64,000 nt of DNA, from the NCBI RefSeq assembly GCF_023715145.1, contig NZ_JAMBNP010000001.1, positions 992,001 to 1,056,000 on the forward strand. Reading direction: 5' to 3'. A model generated the notes under the pieces. It saw only the letters and a list, made by a program, of their open reading frames with translations, was not told the origin of the DNA and made no database searches. Shown here one piece after another: positions 52,111-60,946 of the stretch. Each line of letters starts with the position of its first letter. The stretch's first letter is position 1. The translations under genes and the position numbers were made by a program. The DNA is from Paenibacillus glycanilyticus. GTDB taxonomy: Bacteria; Bacillota; Bacilli; Paenibacillales; Paenibacillaceae.

Positions 52111-52395
52111 CTATTTTTTCGAACGTTTCTTGGACGATGCTTTAACTTGTTTCCCGCTTTTCACGCTCGACACCATAACATTTTTCTCCGTATGCGTGTA
52201 ATAGTGCTGATAAACAGGACAACAATGATGTTGCTTCACCGTTTCAATATTTTGAATGACTTTCACAAGCTGTGGGTGGTAGTAGTTTTCGTATTGGATA
52301 ATTGGAGGATCATAGATCGTTTGCGTTGGACAATCGGGACAAAAATTAGCTTCATTCATACTACCTACATTACCCATGTAATAGTTACGGTTCAC
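52111..52395 (-). CDS. CotD-like spore coat protein
   Basis: A 94-residue protein rich in Tyr, His, Cys and Lys. It has FCPDCPTQTIYDPPIIQYEN, then YYHPQLVKVIQNIETVKQHH, a CCPVYQHYYTHTEKNVMVSS segment and a lysine/serine tail (KASSKKRSKK). The pattern of a Cys-Pro start, histidine-tyrosine centre and basic tail is that of CotD-like inner coat proteins. Translation appears to begin at GTG 52395 behind GGAAGGGG. It probably becomes cross-linked into the spore coat. The family is fairly likely. Confidence 0.7.
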   Translation of the reverse strand: MNRNYYMGNVGSMNEANFCPDCPTQTIYDPPIIQYENYYHPQLVKVIQNIETVKQHHCCPVYQHYYTHTEKNVMVSSVKSGKQVKASSKKRSKK

Positions 52396-52634
52396 TGTAA
52401 ATTATCCCCTTCCAGGTTTGGATTACAACTCATTGTATTCACAGCGGTGTAATACGGCCTGTACGCTTGACCCGGCAGGCGATAGCCTCCAATGTTTCTG
52501 CGGTTTGACAGACGGGATAATTACCGTGTACTGTAACTGCTCTAAAGGTCATTATTAATTCAATTTAAAGGAACGAGTTTTGAAGCATTGGAAATCTGCC
52601 CTTTTGTTCATCAGAAAACACCCGACGGACGTAA

Positions 52635-53224
52635 CTAATTCAACACGATTCCAAACCCTATACTCAAAAGAACCACAGAGGCCAGACCTAAGATAACTCC
52701 CAGTGCCAACGATTTAAGGGTAAACCAGCGGAATTGCCCCTGCTCTGTTTTATCGATTTTGTGAATGCGGTATAGGATGGCCGCGTTGCCCAATAAGGCA
52801 AAGATTAAAACTAGAATAGCTATAATCGTCCAATACCCGGACACCTCCCGAATTTGCATGGGACTGTCATTCCTTATGCGAGTAAAGGTCACCAATTGAT
52901 TCACTAGCAAGAACGTTAAGGCAAATAGTCTCACAATCCGCCCTTTTCGATCTTGCTTCTTGCCTAACTTATTCCGCTCATATTCCGCAATTTCACGCAT
53001 AAACCGGGGGCTGTGCATGAAGAGAAGATGCTTCGGAAAAAAGAGGCTCCAAAATTCGAAAAGCAACAAAACCCCATATAAAAAAACGCCTATACGATAA
53101 ATATCCCTAGGTGACGGTTGTAGAACAAGAAAGAGACCGCCGGATAATGGAATGAGATGCAAAGACAGGCATTGATGAAAATGAGTTGTTTCACGCGCAA
53201 GGATTTAAGTCTATTCGAGTCCAT
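52635..53224 (-). pseudogene. Membrane protein gene interrupted by a frameshift
   Basis: An ATG at 53224 with an excellent GGAAGGAG site starts MDSNRLKSLRVKQLIFINAC, but this frame meets a stop at 53090. From about 53165 a second frame continues as LHLIPLSGGLFLVLQPSPRD and runs to 52635 (175 codons). It has several membrane segments (YRIGVFLYGVLLLFEFW, LFALTFLLVNQLVTFTRI, WTIIAILVLIFALLGNAAIL, LALGVILGLASVVLLSIGF). Joining the frames by a one-base change near 53170 gives a sensible protein of about 195 residues. It is either a recent mutation or a sequencing error. Function unknown. Confidence 0.65.
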
Positions 53225-53543
53225 GGCTGGCACACTCCTTCCGGTCCATATTACAGCACCGCCATATTTTACCACATAAAGGGATTTTGGGACTAGGAGA
53301 TTATCGGACCAGATGGAGGGTTAACTGGCGGCTGTCTAACCGGTTTATTGTTTGAGCTACTGCTTTGAATTGAATAATTGAGGAGCTTTTATGGAATGTT
53401 GTTACTGTTCCCAGCCTTGCTTCTCACAATCTCACCTATGGAAGTTTCTGCTTCGACATAGGAATGCTACATATTAATCAAAAAGGAGCAGTTGCCATGT
53501 TGGCAAACTACTCCCCAATATCTGTTTTCTTAATAATAAATCC
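53225..53543. other. Intergenic region
   Basis: Contains the ribosome binding site and presumably the promoter of the frameshifted membrane protein gene, and the terminator at 53485-53514. Nothing else was recognised. Confidence 0.5.
53485..53514 (-). terminator. Terminator of the stalk/DUF3298 protein gene
   Basis: GGAGTAGTTTGCC and GGCAACTGCTCC arms (one mismatch), followed by TTTTTG on the minus strand. Confidence 0.8.
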
Positions 53544-54590
53544 TTATTTAAATGCCGAGTAAGGAATAACGAACCTAGGCAAGCCCTGTGCAGCTCCCAT
53601 TAACTCACCTTCTGTAAAGTAAATGACTACTCCGGTATGGCTCAGGTAAAAGTCGCGATCTGCCTTAATGGTTTTGAAAGGCGTGATCACCTCAAGCTTA
53701 CGGTCTTTAATTTGTTTTTTGATCTGATCGTTAATGATCGTAACATAATTCGCCTTGCCTTCGGTCACATCCTTTAAGGTGAGTTCATTCCCCGTGTTTA
53801 GATCAAACGTGTGAGGAATGAGCGTGTGGAGGTCATGCGCTCCGCCTGAATCGATGCTGTAATAAGTGTAAAGACTAAGCTTTCCTTTTTCGTTGTACGT
53901 AACTTCGAAAGCTCCCTTAAGATTGCTGTTGCTGATGGTGTCATACTCGTTATGCTGGCTTGCTAAGGCTATTGTCTTCTCAGCCTCTTGCTTCAACAGC
54001 GCATTGATTTTGGTCTGTACTTCCGTATTTCCCATACCAGAAATGACAGGGTAATAAACCAAACGCTTCTTGCCGCCGCTGTTATCGCTTAACGAGTGGG
54101 CTTGGATCGTCAACTTGTTCTCGGCAATAACCTTAATGCCGATTTGTTTAGAACCTGATGTGTACGTCACTTCATAACCCATGCGTTCCAATAAAGAGCG
54201 TAATGGCAGATATGTCGTATTATCCTGTGTGATTACATGCAAACCATTAATGAGTTGTCCGTTTAAGCTCGCGGTGTCGTTTTTCAGATCCAGCTTCATG
54301 GTCCGGCTGTGCCCGGTAACGGTAACCACTTGAGTCGTTTTATCAAAATTTGTTCCTAATCCTAACGCCTTATTCAAGTTTCGCAAAGCAATATAAGTGG
54401 AGCCGTCGCTGTTGATGGTACCAATGTTACTCTTAACTCCCTCAATGCTAAAAGATTGATCCGTGATGGTGAATTTCGTTTTGGTTGCAGCCGCAGCTAC
54501 TTGACCTGCTGGCAGTGACAGGACCAACGGAGAAGCTAATAATGCCGTAGCAAGGGCTAACCCAATTCTTTTTTGTTGTATAAATTTCAT
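53544..54590 (-). CDS. Exported protein with stalk domain and DUF4163/DUF3298 (RsiV-like) domain
   Basis: A 348-residue secreted protein. The signal peptide covers about 1-32 (LALATALLASPLVLSLPAGQ, then VAAAA). Residues 40-155 form a copper-amine-oxidase-like stalk domain (STYIALRNLNKALGLGTNFD, NTTYLPLRSLLERMGYEVTY). Residues 160-345 match the DUF4163-DUF3298 module seen in RsiV and PdaC (VYYPVISGMGNTEVQTKINA, YYSIDSGGAHDLHTLIPHTF, FYLSHTGVVIYFTEGEL). In RsiV this module binds lysozyme. The ATG at 54590 is used, behind AAAGGGATG. It probably works at the cell surface; its ligand is unknown. Confidence 0.82.
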   Translation of the reverse strand: MKFIQQKRIGLALATALLASPLVLSLPAGQVAAAATKTKFTITDQSFSIEGVKSNIGTINSDGSTYIALRNLNKALGLGTNFDKTTQVVTVTGHSRTMKLDLKNDTASLNGQLINGLHVITQDNTTYLPLRSLLERMGYEVTYTSGSKQIGIKVIAENKLTIQAHSLSDNSGGKKRLVYYPVISGMGNTEVQTKINALLKQEAEKTIALASQHNEYDTISNSNLKGAFEVTYNEKGKLSLYTYYSIDSGGAHDLHTLIPHTFDLNTGNELTLKDVTEGKANYVTIINDQIKKQIKDRKLEVITPFKTIKADRDFYLSHTGVVIYFTEGELMGAAQGLPRFVIPYSAFK

Positions 54591-55086
54591 ATATAACATC
54601 CCTTTCGTAGAGGGTATTACCCCTTCAATATAAATTAGTTTACTACTAAACGAGCCTTCAACCTTAAAGGTTTCAAATGACCTAATTGAGCTGCATTTTA
54701 ATCAGAATAAGGATAACGGTCAGCATCCGTGCTGACGATGGGACCCTTTGTTTTAACCTTATGCTACAACCGGATTACCTGAAATGTAGCATTCTTAACA
54801 TCGGCCAGCACCTCCATTTGTTCTTACAAGTTGAAGTATAGGAGGTTCCTGTGTCCAACGTGTGTATTTGAAATGGATTTCTGGAGAAAACTAATGACGT
54901 CGGAACAATAGCTCAATAAAACCAGCTGTTACTTACTCTTTTGAGTTAAACTGTCCGTTTAACGCAACAAAGCTGCCGACTTAGAATCGACAGCTCCATC
55001 ACATATCTAATTTTATATTTTGTGGTTATAGGGATCCGCCACTGCGGGTCCTTTTACTTGCTGTTGTTGGCTATGCCTTCACACTA
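54591..55086. other. Intergenic region without recognisable genes
   Basis: Nearly 500 bases. The right part has a small hairpin GGATCCGC-CACT-GCGGGTCC followed by TTTTA (about 55030-55053), which may be a rightward terminator of a lost gene. The promoter of the leftward gene at 54590 lies at the left end. No other structure was found. Confidence 0.45.
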
Positions 55087-55349
55087 TTACATGACGACTG
55101 TCTGCAATATCTTGTAAGGAAGATAGGATTCCACAACACATTACCAAAGAGGCAACTGTTGCTGAAGTGAATGCAGACGGCAATCTGATCATCCTGCGTC
55201 AGGGCACAAACAATTGGGTCTGTTTTCCCGGTGATGAGAATCTGATTGGCAATCCCCCTATGTGTGCCGACCCCATGGGTTTGGCAACGAATGGGCATCA
55301 GCTTACCGATTTGATCTATATTCTCCCATTACCTGTCATAGTTATCTGA
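55087..55349 (+). pseudogene. Fragment of a conserved protein (PGDENLIGNPPMCADPMG family)
   Basis: An open frame without a start reads KEATVAEVNADGNLIILRQG, TNNWVCFPGDENLIGNPPMC, ADPMG and then degenerates. The segment VCxPGDExLIGNPPMCADPMGM is strongly conserved in a family of small, mainly proteobacterial exported proteins that I recall only as uncharacterised. The N-terminal signal peptide and the normal C-terminus are lost, and a stop lies just upstream at about 55086. It looks like a decayed, possibly transferred gene. Its end overlaps the anti-sigma factor stop region tail to tail. Confidence 0.55.
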
Positions 55350-55937
55350 TGTAAAAACAATATCACCGTCTCCTAACCGAAGAATGACTTTATAATCCCC
55401 CTTGTTGAAGCTCTCGATCGTGCTGCCAAACATAAAGGAGGTATTGTCGCTTTCCAAGATCGGTGACGGCAGCAATTCGCGAGGTTTTACAAGAACACCA
55501 ACAATAGGCTTAATACCATTTCTGTCTTTTTTTCCATAAATCGGTTCTGTTTTTACAAGCAAGGCTTTTCCGTTCGTAAGCTCCATATTTATTTGCCACA
55601 AGTCCCCCTCAACGCTCGTGTTATAGATGAGATCTTTCTTGGAGATAGGCGAGCCAATGGCCATAAGGTAAGTAAACAGCGCAAAAACCAGCAGGAGTAC
55701 TGTTAATCCCGTAACCACTTTCTTCGTTGCTTTTTTTCGCACTTTTTTCAAAAAATCAATTTCCTTCTTATTTACATGTAAATTGGCGTTGTCTATGGAA
55801 GTGGACAGTTTAGCAAGTAGCTCACGGCATGCTTCGCATTCCTGTAAGTGTTGCTGGAGGTCATGTTCAGTTTCCGCGCTGAGCAAGCCGTCTATATAAC
55901 TTGGCAAAAGATCTTGGACAATATGGCATTTGATCAT
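55329..55937 (-). CDS. Anti-sigma factor with zinc-finger (zf-HC2) domain
   Basis: A 202-residue membrane protein. The N-terminal anti-sigma domain has the HxxxCxxC zinc motif (His30, Cys34, Cys37 in QQHLQECEACRELL). One membrane span follows (VVTGLTVLLLVFALFTYLMA, about 74-93), then an outer domain of about 105 residues. It starts directly after the ECF sigma gene stop (adjacent bases 55938/55937), so the two are translationally coupled. It should hold the sigma factor inactive at the membrane until an envelope signal arrives. The outer part is not recognised. Confidence 0.9.
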   Translation of the reverse strand: MIKCHIVQDLLPSYIDGLLSAETEHDLQQHLQECEACRELLAKLSTSIDNANLHVNKKEIDFLKKVRKKATKKVVTGLTVLLLVFALFTYLMAIGSPISKKDLIYNTSVEGDLWQINMELTNGKALLVKTEPIYGKKDRNGIKPIVGVLVKPRELLPSPILESDNTSFMFGSTIESFNKGDYKVILRLGDGDIVFTSDNYDR

Positions 55938-56417
55938 TTATATTACCTCCATCATTTTTTGTTTTGCTCGGTAGAAAGTAACGCGTGCCCAATTTTCACT
56001 TTTGCCTAGTATTTCACCTATTTCTGCGAAGGAAAATTCACCGGATATACGCATATGTACTATTTCTCGCATTGGCTCACTCAATTGGTGAATGGCTTTA
56101 TACAAGTCCATTTTGTTGCTTTGGAACAGGAGGGCTTCTTCCGGCGACCTATTCGGAGAAGGGATTTCTTCGTGCAGCTCTTGGTTTGAATTCCTTTTCC
56201 TTTTCCCAAGTTCCTGATACCACGCGTGCTTAGCGATCTGGCAAAGCCAAACGCTTATTTTACAGGAGCCGTTGTAAGTATGAATCGAGTAAACAGCGCG
56301 GTAAAATGTTTCCTCCGTTAATTCCTCAGCCAAATCTTCGTCATGAGTGAGGCTAAGTAAATATCGGTAGACGCTATCTGCATAACTTTTGTAGATTTTT
56401 TCTATATCCTCCGCCAC
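55938..56417 (-). CDS. ECF-type RNA polymerase sigma factor
   Basis: A 159-residue extracytoplasmic-function sigma factor. Region 2 is YKSYADSVYRYLLSLTHDED and LAEELTEETFYRAVYSIHTY. Region 4 is LSEPMREIVHMRISGEFSFA and EIGEILGKSENWARVTFYRA. The short length, the lack of region 1 and the adjacent zinc anti-sigma factor are typical. A GGGAGTG site precedes the ATG. A TGTAAC box (56461-56466, minus strand) lies in the upstream region and may be part of an autoregulated promoter. The regulon is unknown. Confidence 0.93.
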   Translation of the reverse strand: MAEDIEKIYKSYADSVYRYLLSLTHDEDLAEELTEETFYRAVYSIHTYNGSCKISVWLCQIAKHAWYQELGKRKRNSNQELHEEIPSPNRSPEEALLFQSNKMDLYKAIHQLSEPMREIVHMRISGEFSFAEIGEILGKSENWARVTFYRAKQKMMEVI

Positions 56418-56433
56418 TTTCTCACTCCCTTCG

Positions 56434-56466
56434 ACTATATATCCAATAAATTGATAGTTCGTTACA
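56434..56466 (-). promoter_or_regulatory. Candidate ECF-type promoter of the sigma/anti-sigma pair
   Basis: On the minus strand TGTAAC (56461-56466), resembling the AAC-containing -35 box of ECF sigma factors, is followed about 17 bases later by GATATATAG. Positioned 17 bases before the sigma gene start. Weak evidence. Confidence 0.3.
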
Positions 56467-56640
56467 ATTGAGATAAAATTTTATAATATACGTATCACAA
56501 AGTCTTTTTGCATTCCCGCTGATAGAGCCGTTACACTGAACCATACCATAATTAGGCATCTAGTCGATATCATTGGAAGCATCGAGGATAATAGTTTAGA
56601 ATCTTGCTTAATTTGATTAAATAGTAGGTTCTATGCAAAG

Positions 56641-56667
56641 AAACCACTCCATTTGTCAGGAGTGGTT
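56641..56667. terminator. Terminator after the GNAT gene
   Basis: AAACCACTCC and GGAGTGGTTT arms around ATTTGTCA, with U-rich sequence on both sides. It lies 34 bases beyond the stop at 56701. Confidence 0.75.
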
Positions 56668-56700
56668 TTGTCTTTATATACTACTATGTATATTTTGTGG

Positions 56701-57192
56701 TCAACTTGATTTCTGGTCCTTTGTCATGTACAAGATCAAATCGTTATCTGCACAAACGTTAACAAATGGCATCACTACTTCATTATGATAAATGAGCCCT
56801 CTGCCGTCTGGCACATATCCCCGTTTTGCATACAAACGCTGTGCTGGCCCGTAGTAGTGATGCATTCCCACCCCAACTCCGACCTTGCCGAACTTCTCGA
56901 ACGCTATCTTTTCAACCGCATCCATTAACCTATTGCCGATACCAAGTCTTTTTAACGGTCCAATGACATTAAAATCATTAATTTCGGGTATCCCTTGATC
57001 AACAAAGGGCGGATAATACGAAGTTGAAATAAGATGTAAGCTTCCTGCGAACCGGCCATCGTAAAAAGCTAGCAAGGTTACTTTTTCACCAGACTGATTT
57101 TCTTCCCAGCATTTCATGATGTCATCCACCTGCCGTTCAATCCCGTTATGCTGAAAGACTTGATGTATGGTCTCAATGTCATTGACTGTCAT
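56701..57192 (-). CDS. GNAT family N-acetyltransferase
   Basis: A 163-residue acetyltransferase. The fold is seen from MTVNDIETIHQVFQHNG, FAGSLHLISTSYYPPF, the acetyl-CoA loop region NVIGPLKRLGIGNRLMDAVE and a C-terminal VGVGMHHYYGPAQRLYAKRG. The reading continues upstream of the ATG as IQIRQ, typical of the first strand of GNATs. However, no start codon or ribosome binding site is found there, and the ATG at 57192 also lacks a clear site. It may start at a non-standard codon or have lost its start. Substrate unknown. Confidence 0.7.
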   Translation of the reverse strand: MTVNDIETIHQVFQHNGIERQVDDIMKCWEENQSGEKVTLLAFYDGRFAGSLHLISTSYYPPFVDQGIPEINDFNVIGPLKRLGIGNRLMDAVEKIAFEKFGKVGVGVGMHHYYGPAQRLYAKRGYVPDGRGLIYHNEVVMPFVNVCADNDLILYMTKDQKSS

Positions 57193-57295
57193 TTGTCGAA
57201 TTTGTATGTTATACGATTAACTGCTCTCTACTTCAATTAAAGCCAGCAACGGATCACTGATCTGCTGCCGGCTTATTGTTGTGAACTATCGTTCT

Positions 57296-57748
57296 TTATT
57301 TATTACCAAGCTGCTCCGCCAAACCAATTAGAAGTCCTTCGCTTCCGCGAATGTAGCAGAGCTTATACGAGTTCTCGTACTGAACTACTTCGCCAACGAG
57401 CTGAGCGCCATGCTTAAGAAGTCTGGATACCAATTCCTCAATGTCTTCAACGGTAAACATGACGCGGAGATAACCGAGGGCATTTACAGGAGCAGTTCGG
57501 TGATCTGCTATCGTAGGTGGGTTGAGAAATCGCGATAGTTCAAGCCGGCTGTGACCATCTGGGGTAACCATCATAGCAATCTCTACATTCTGTGTACCGA
57601 GCCCGGTTACGCGACCAGCCCATTCACCTTCGACTGCAGCTCTCCCTTCGAGCTTCAAGCCAATCTCCTCAAAAAAAGAAATTGCTTTATCAAGAGATTC
57701 TACAACGATGCCAACATTGTCCATTCTTAGTACTTTGTTTTTTTCCAT
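57296..57748 (-). CDS. VOC family protein (glyoxalase/bleomycin resistance-like)
   Basis: A 150-residue vicinal-oxygen-chelate fold protein with two beta-alpha-beta-beta-beta halves: RMDNVGIVVESLDKAISFFE and GYLRVMFTVEDIEELVSRLL. Metal-site type residues are in LELSRFLNPP and LCYIRGSEGLLIGLAEQL. The ATG at 57748 is chosen because TAAGGAG is nine bases before it; the ATG at 57757 overlaps that site. Functions in this family range from glyoxalase to drug binding, so no substrate is assigned. Confidence 0.82.
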   Translation of the reverse strand: MEKNKVLRMDNVGIVVESLDKAISFFEEIGLKLEGRAAVEGEWAGRVTGLGTQNVEIAMMVTPDGHSRLELSRFLNPPTIADHRTAPVNALGYLRVMFTVEDIEELVSRLLKHGAQLVGEVVQYENSYKLCYIRGSEGLLIGLAEQLGNK

Positions 57749-57972
57749 AGTTTTCATCTCCTTATATAAACAAAAATCTTGTCACCGTTCATGATAACAA
57801 AGATAAACCTTATACTTTAACAATTCGGAGTTACGATATTATCTCCTGCCTATTATTTGTCTCGATCTCCAACCATGACTTTAGTCCTATTTAATTTTTG
57901 CAAACACTTACATTATGAAAGTACTCGTGATATACTACCCCTATAAAAATTTACAAATAAAGGGGGATATTT

Positions 57973-58239
57973 TTGAGTCACAGCATCCTTTTAGACAACA
58001 CGAGGTTTACATTAAAGCTGGATAATGAACTGACAAACGCTGCTGCCAACATTTTATATTCCATTAGAGGATGCGAAGTTTTACAAGTCTGTTATGAACC
58101 ATCTAACGTTGGTCCCATCATTGACGAAACACCAAGAGAGTTTTTTGGTTTGATCGATTTTCGAATCATAAGTAACAATTTGAGTCTGGAAAGGATCCTG
58201 GAGATTTTAAACCAAGAACTCCTCACCTCATTTGAATAA
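57973..58239 (+). CDS. Hypothetical protein, 88 residues
   Basis: I do not recognise this protein. It begins at TTG 57973 behind AAAGGGGGAT, a strong site. It is acidic and soluble (HSILLDNTRFTLKLDNELTN, AAANILYSIRGCEVLQVCYE, then LIDFRIISNNLSLERILEIL). A perfect terminator follows 18 bases after the stop, so it is a convincing single-gene unit. No motifs, signal peptide or membrane span are visible. Confidence 0.65.
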   Translation: MSHSILLDNTRFTLKLDNELTNAAANILYSIRGCEVLQVCYEPSNVGPIIDETPREFFGLIDFRIISNNLSLERILEILNQELLTSFE

Positions 58240-58257
58240 AACGATTAATAAGATAAA

Positions 58258-58293
58258 ACGCCAGTTTAAGACAATTGTCTTAAACTGGCGTTT
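58258..58293 (+). terminator. Perfectly palindromic terminator
   Basis: AACGCCAGTTTAAGACAA / TTGTCTTAAACTGGCGTT, an 18-bp perfect palindrome with no unpaired loop base, followed by TTTTTTT. Confidence 0.85.
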
Positions 58294-58369
58294 TTTTTGT
58301 ATTATATAAAAACATCATTTCTTTCGAGGCTCCTCCAACTCTTCTGATCAACTAATAAAGAACATGAAT

Positions 58370-58406
58370 AGTGATCATTTGGGTACAGGGCACCTTAATG
58401 ATCACT
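58370..58406. repeat. 10-bp inverted repeat downstream of the UDP-glucose dehydrogenase gene
   Basis: AGTGATCATT (58370-58379) and AATGATCACT (58397-58406) with a 17-base loop. It lies 60 bases beyond the stop at 58467. It may act as a weak terminator or protein-binding site; no U run follows. Confidence 0.5.
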
Positions 58407-58466
58407 AAAAGAATAACTTCACTTTTTTTATACTACTAAAGAGGTTTGGGTTTACTTTCGAGATCG

Positions 58467-59765
58467 TCAAGTAGTACCGCTGCCAATGCCCTGATAATAA
58501 TAACCAATTTCTCGCATCCGCTTAGCATCCATCATATTGCGCCCGTCAAAGAAGTTGGGTTGCCCGAGGAACGCCTTTGCTTTCTTCCAATCCAGCTGTC
58601 CGAACTCGGGCCATTCCGTGCATAGTATAATCGCATCCGCGCCTCTTAATGCTTCTTCGGCCGACGTACAGACCTTCACCGCCTTGTAGGAAGCGTGCGC
58701 CGGTAAAGCCGCAATGGGATCAAACAATTGAACGTTGGCCTGTTCGAGCAACAATTGATCAATGATCCGTATAGCCGGCGCTTCCCGAATATCGTCTGTA
58801 TCCGGCTTGAACGCAAGCCCCAGTATCGTAATGGTTTTGTCCGCGAAGCCCGTGAGCCGCGACCGGGCCTTGTCGAGCAAATAGGCGTATTGCGTGCGGT
58901 TGACTTCTATGACTCCCTCCAAGATACGAAGATTTACATGATGCTTTCTCGAAGTCATAACCAATTCAGAGACATCCTTAGGAAAACAGGAACCTCCGTA
59001 CCCCAGGCCGGCTTGCAGAAAACTTGACCCGATCCGAGGATCAAGGCCCATCCCTTCGGCAATCTCCTTTACGTTGACCTCCAGCTCGTCACAGAGTCTC
59101 GCAAGCTCGTTCATATACGATATTTTAGTTGCGAGAAACGAATTGGATGCATATTTGATAAGCTCTGCGGTCCTCGGCGTGGTTACAATCCAAGGGCACG
59201 CAAAAGAATAGTACAGCTTCTGAAGCTGCTCCGTTGCCCGCTGGCTATCGGTACCGATCACGATACGGTCGGGCCGCAAAGCGTCTTCGACGGCTTTGCC
59301 TTCTCTCAGAAATTCGGGATTGGAAGCAACATCGAAGGGATAGGTCAATTGCTGCGCCGCTTCTATCCACTTTTTGATCTGCTCCTGCGTTCCGACGGGT
59401 ACGGTGCTTTTGGTGACGACAAGTTTATAGCCTTTCATGGAACGCCCGATATCCTCGGCGGCTTGCCCAATATAGCGCAGGTCTGCGCTTCCATCCGGCA
59501 GCGATGGCGTTCCGACGCAAAGGAAAATAACGTCGTGTTCTTCGATGGCGGTTTTTTTATCCGTCGTAAACTGCAAGCGGCCGCTTCGTACATGCTTGGC
59601 AATCAGGTCTTCAAGGCCAGGTTCATGAAAATGCAAGCGTCCCTGCCTCAGCCGTTCGATTTTGCCCGCATCGATATCAAGTCCGGTTACCTGCCAGCCG
59701 ATCTCGGCAAAAACCATTGCGGTCGTGGCCCCTACATAGCCCGTACCGATAATCAGAATTTTCAA
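58467..59765 (-). CDS. ugd: UDP-glucose 6-dehydrogenase
   Basis: A 432-residue enzyme that oxidises UDP-glucose twice to UDP-glucuronate, a building block for acidic polysaccharides. The NAD loop is IGTGYVGATTAMVFAEIGW (6-24). Other motifs are the substrate region STVPVGTQEQIK and SNPEFLREGKAV, the catalytic cysteine in GYGGSCFPKDV, and the C-terminal LGLAFKPDTDDIREAPAIRI. It starts with TTG at 59765 in a TTGA overlap with the nucleotidyltransferase stop, behind GAGGTG. With its neighbours it supplies activated sugars for a surface or spore polysaccharide. Confidence 0.95.
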   Translation of the reverse strand: MKILIIGTGYVGATTAMVFAEIGWQVTGLDIDAGKIERLRQGRLHFHEPGLEDLIAKHVRSGRLQFTTDKKTAIEEHDVIFLCVGTPSLPDGSADLRYIGQAAEDIGRSMKGYKLVVTKSTVPVGTQEQIKKWIEAAQQLTYPFDVASNPEFLREGKAVEDALRPDRIVIGTDSQRATEQLQKLYYSFACPWIVTTPRTAELIKYASNSFLATKISYMNELARLCDELEVNVKEIAEGMGLDPRIGSSFLQAGLGYGGSCFPKDVSELVMTSRKHHVNLRILEGVIEVNRTQYAYLLDKARSRLTGFADKTITILGLAFKPDTDDIREAPAIRIIDQLLLEQANVQLFDPIAALPAHASYKAVKVCTSAEEALRGADAIILCTEWPEFGQLDWKKAKAFLGQPNFFDGRNMMDAKRMREIGYYYQGIGSGTT

Positions 59766-60754
59766 GGCTCCTTCACCTCTTTATCAATCAGTCCCCCAGC
59801 GACAATGGAATGTTCACCGATAATGACATTTTTAATAGGAAATGGGAGATCTTTCATATGAACCCCATTCAAAATGATGCTATTCTCGATATGACAGTTT
59901 TCTATCCTGGAGCCCGCACCCACCGAAACGTAAGGGCCGATCCGGCAATCCTTCAGCACGCAGTCCTTATCGATCGATACCGGCTCTACGATTGTGCAGC
60001 GCTCCATCCGGACAGAGTCGTGCACCCGTTTCTGTAATGCCTCCGCGTTCAGCAATTTCCGATTAGCCAGCAGCCAACGATCCTTCGTACCGACGTCAAT
60101 GTTTAATTGGTCCGTAACATGGTAAGCGACGACATGCCGCTGCTCGATTAACCACTGAATCGCATCCGTTATTTCGTACTCGCCCCGTTTAGAGGGAGTA
60201 ATTTCGTTAACGGCGCCAAAGATCTCATTCGTAAACGCGTAGCCTCCTATTACCGCTAAATTAGACTTCGGATGCTCCGGTTTCTCTTCCAGGCCTACGA
60301 TACGCGAATCTTGGATCTCCGCTATGCCGTAATCCTGTGGTTCTGCAACTTCCGCGAGCAATAAGGACGCTTGTACACCGCCAAGCTCGACATCGTTCTT
60401 CAGATCGGATAGCGGAGCGGAAATCAAATTATCCCCCAGAAGAAGCAGGAATGCTTCGCCTGATATATAGCCTTCCGCTTGTTTCAGCGCATTCGCGATC
60501 CCCTTGGGCTCTTGCTGGTAGATGTACGTAATCGCGATTCCCAATGCTTCTCCTTCGCCGAATCGCCCGCGAATGTCGGCTTCTTGGGTGGGATGAATAA
60601 CTATGCCGATACGATCTATTCCAAGCTCCAATAATTTCATGATTGATAATTGCAACAGGGGCGTATTTGCGACAGGTATAAGCGTCTTTGGCCGATTATT
60701 GGTAAACGGATATAAACGGCTTCCTTTTCCTGCGCAGAGAATCAATCCCTTCAA
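59762..60754 (-). CDS. Nucleotidyltransferase, RmlA/StrD-like long form
   Basis: A 330-residue sugar-1-phosphate nucleotidyltransferase. The catalytic loop is LILCAGKGSRLYPFTNNRPK, with LLLGDNLI and the GLEEKPEHPKSN segment. The C-terminal 90 residues are a left-handed helix of hexapeptide repeats (CTIVEPVSIDKDCVLKDCRI), as in long RmlA/GlmU-like proteins. The start is set at TTG 60754, eight bases after AGAGGTG. It probably makes dTDP- or UDP-glucose, feeding the next gene, which is translationally coupled. The nucleotide preference is not clear from sequence. Confidence 0.9.
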   Translation of the reverse strand: MKGLILCAGKGSRLYPFTNNRPKTLIPVANTPLLQLSIMKLLELGIDRIGIVIHPTQEADIRGRFGEGEALGIAITYIYQQEPKGIANALKQAEGYISGEAFLLLLGDNLISAPLSDLKNDVELGGVQASLLLAEVAEPQDYGIAEIQDSRIVGLEEKPEHPKSNLAVIGGYAFTNEIFGAVNEITPSKRGEYEITDAIQWLIEQRHVVAYHVTDQLNIDVGTKDRWLLANRKLLNAEALQKRVHDSVRMERCTIVEPVSIDKDCVLKDCRIGPYVSVGAGSRIENCHIENSIILNGVHMKDLPFPIKNVIIGEHSIVAGGLIDKEVKEP

Positions 60755-60946
60755 CGGCTTCTCACCTCTTTCTATCAACTTCTATTATTCTATTAAAATG
60801 ACCTTCACTTGGTATGGGCGTATACTGTACGCGGATTAAATTAGGACGCTGGAATTGGTGAAAGCGCCGTGCCCTGCACAGGAGTCCATTCATATCCTAC
60901 AAGGAATGCCTATGGGAAGATATGGACCTAAGGAGTTGAGAGACAT

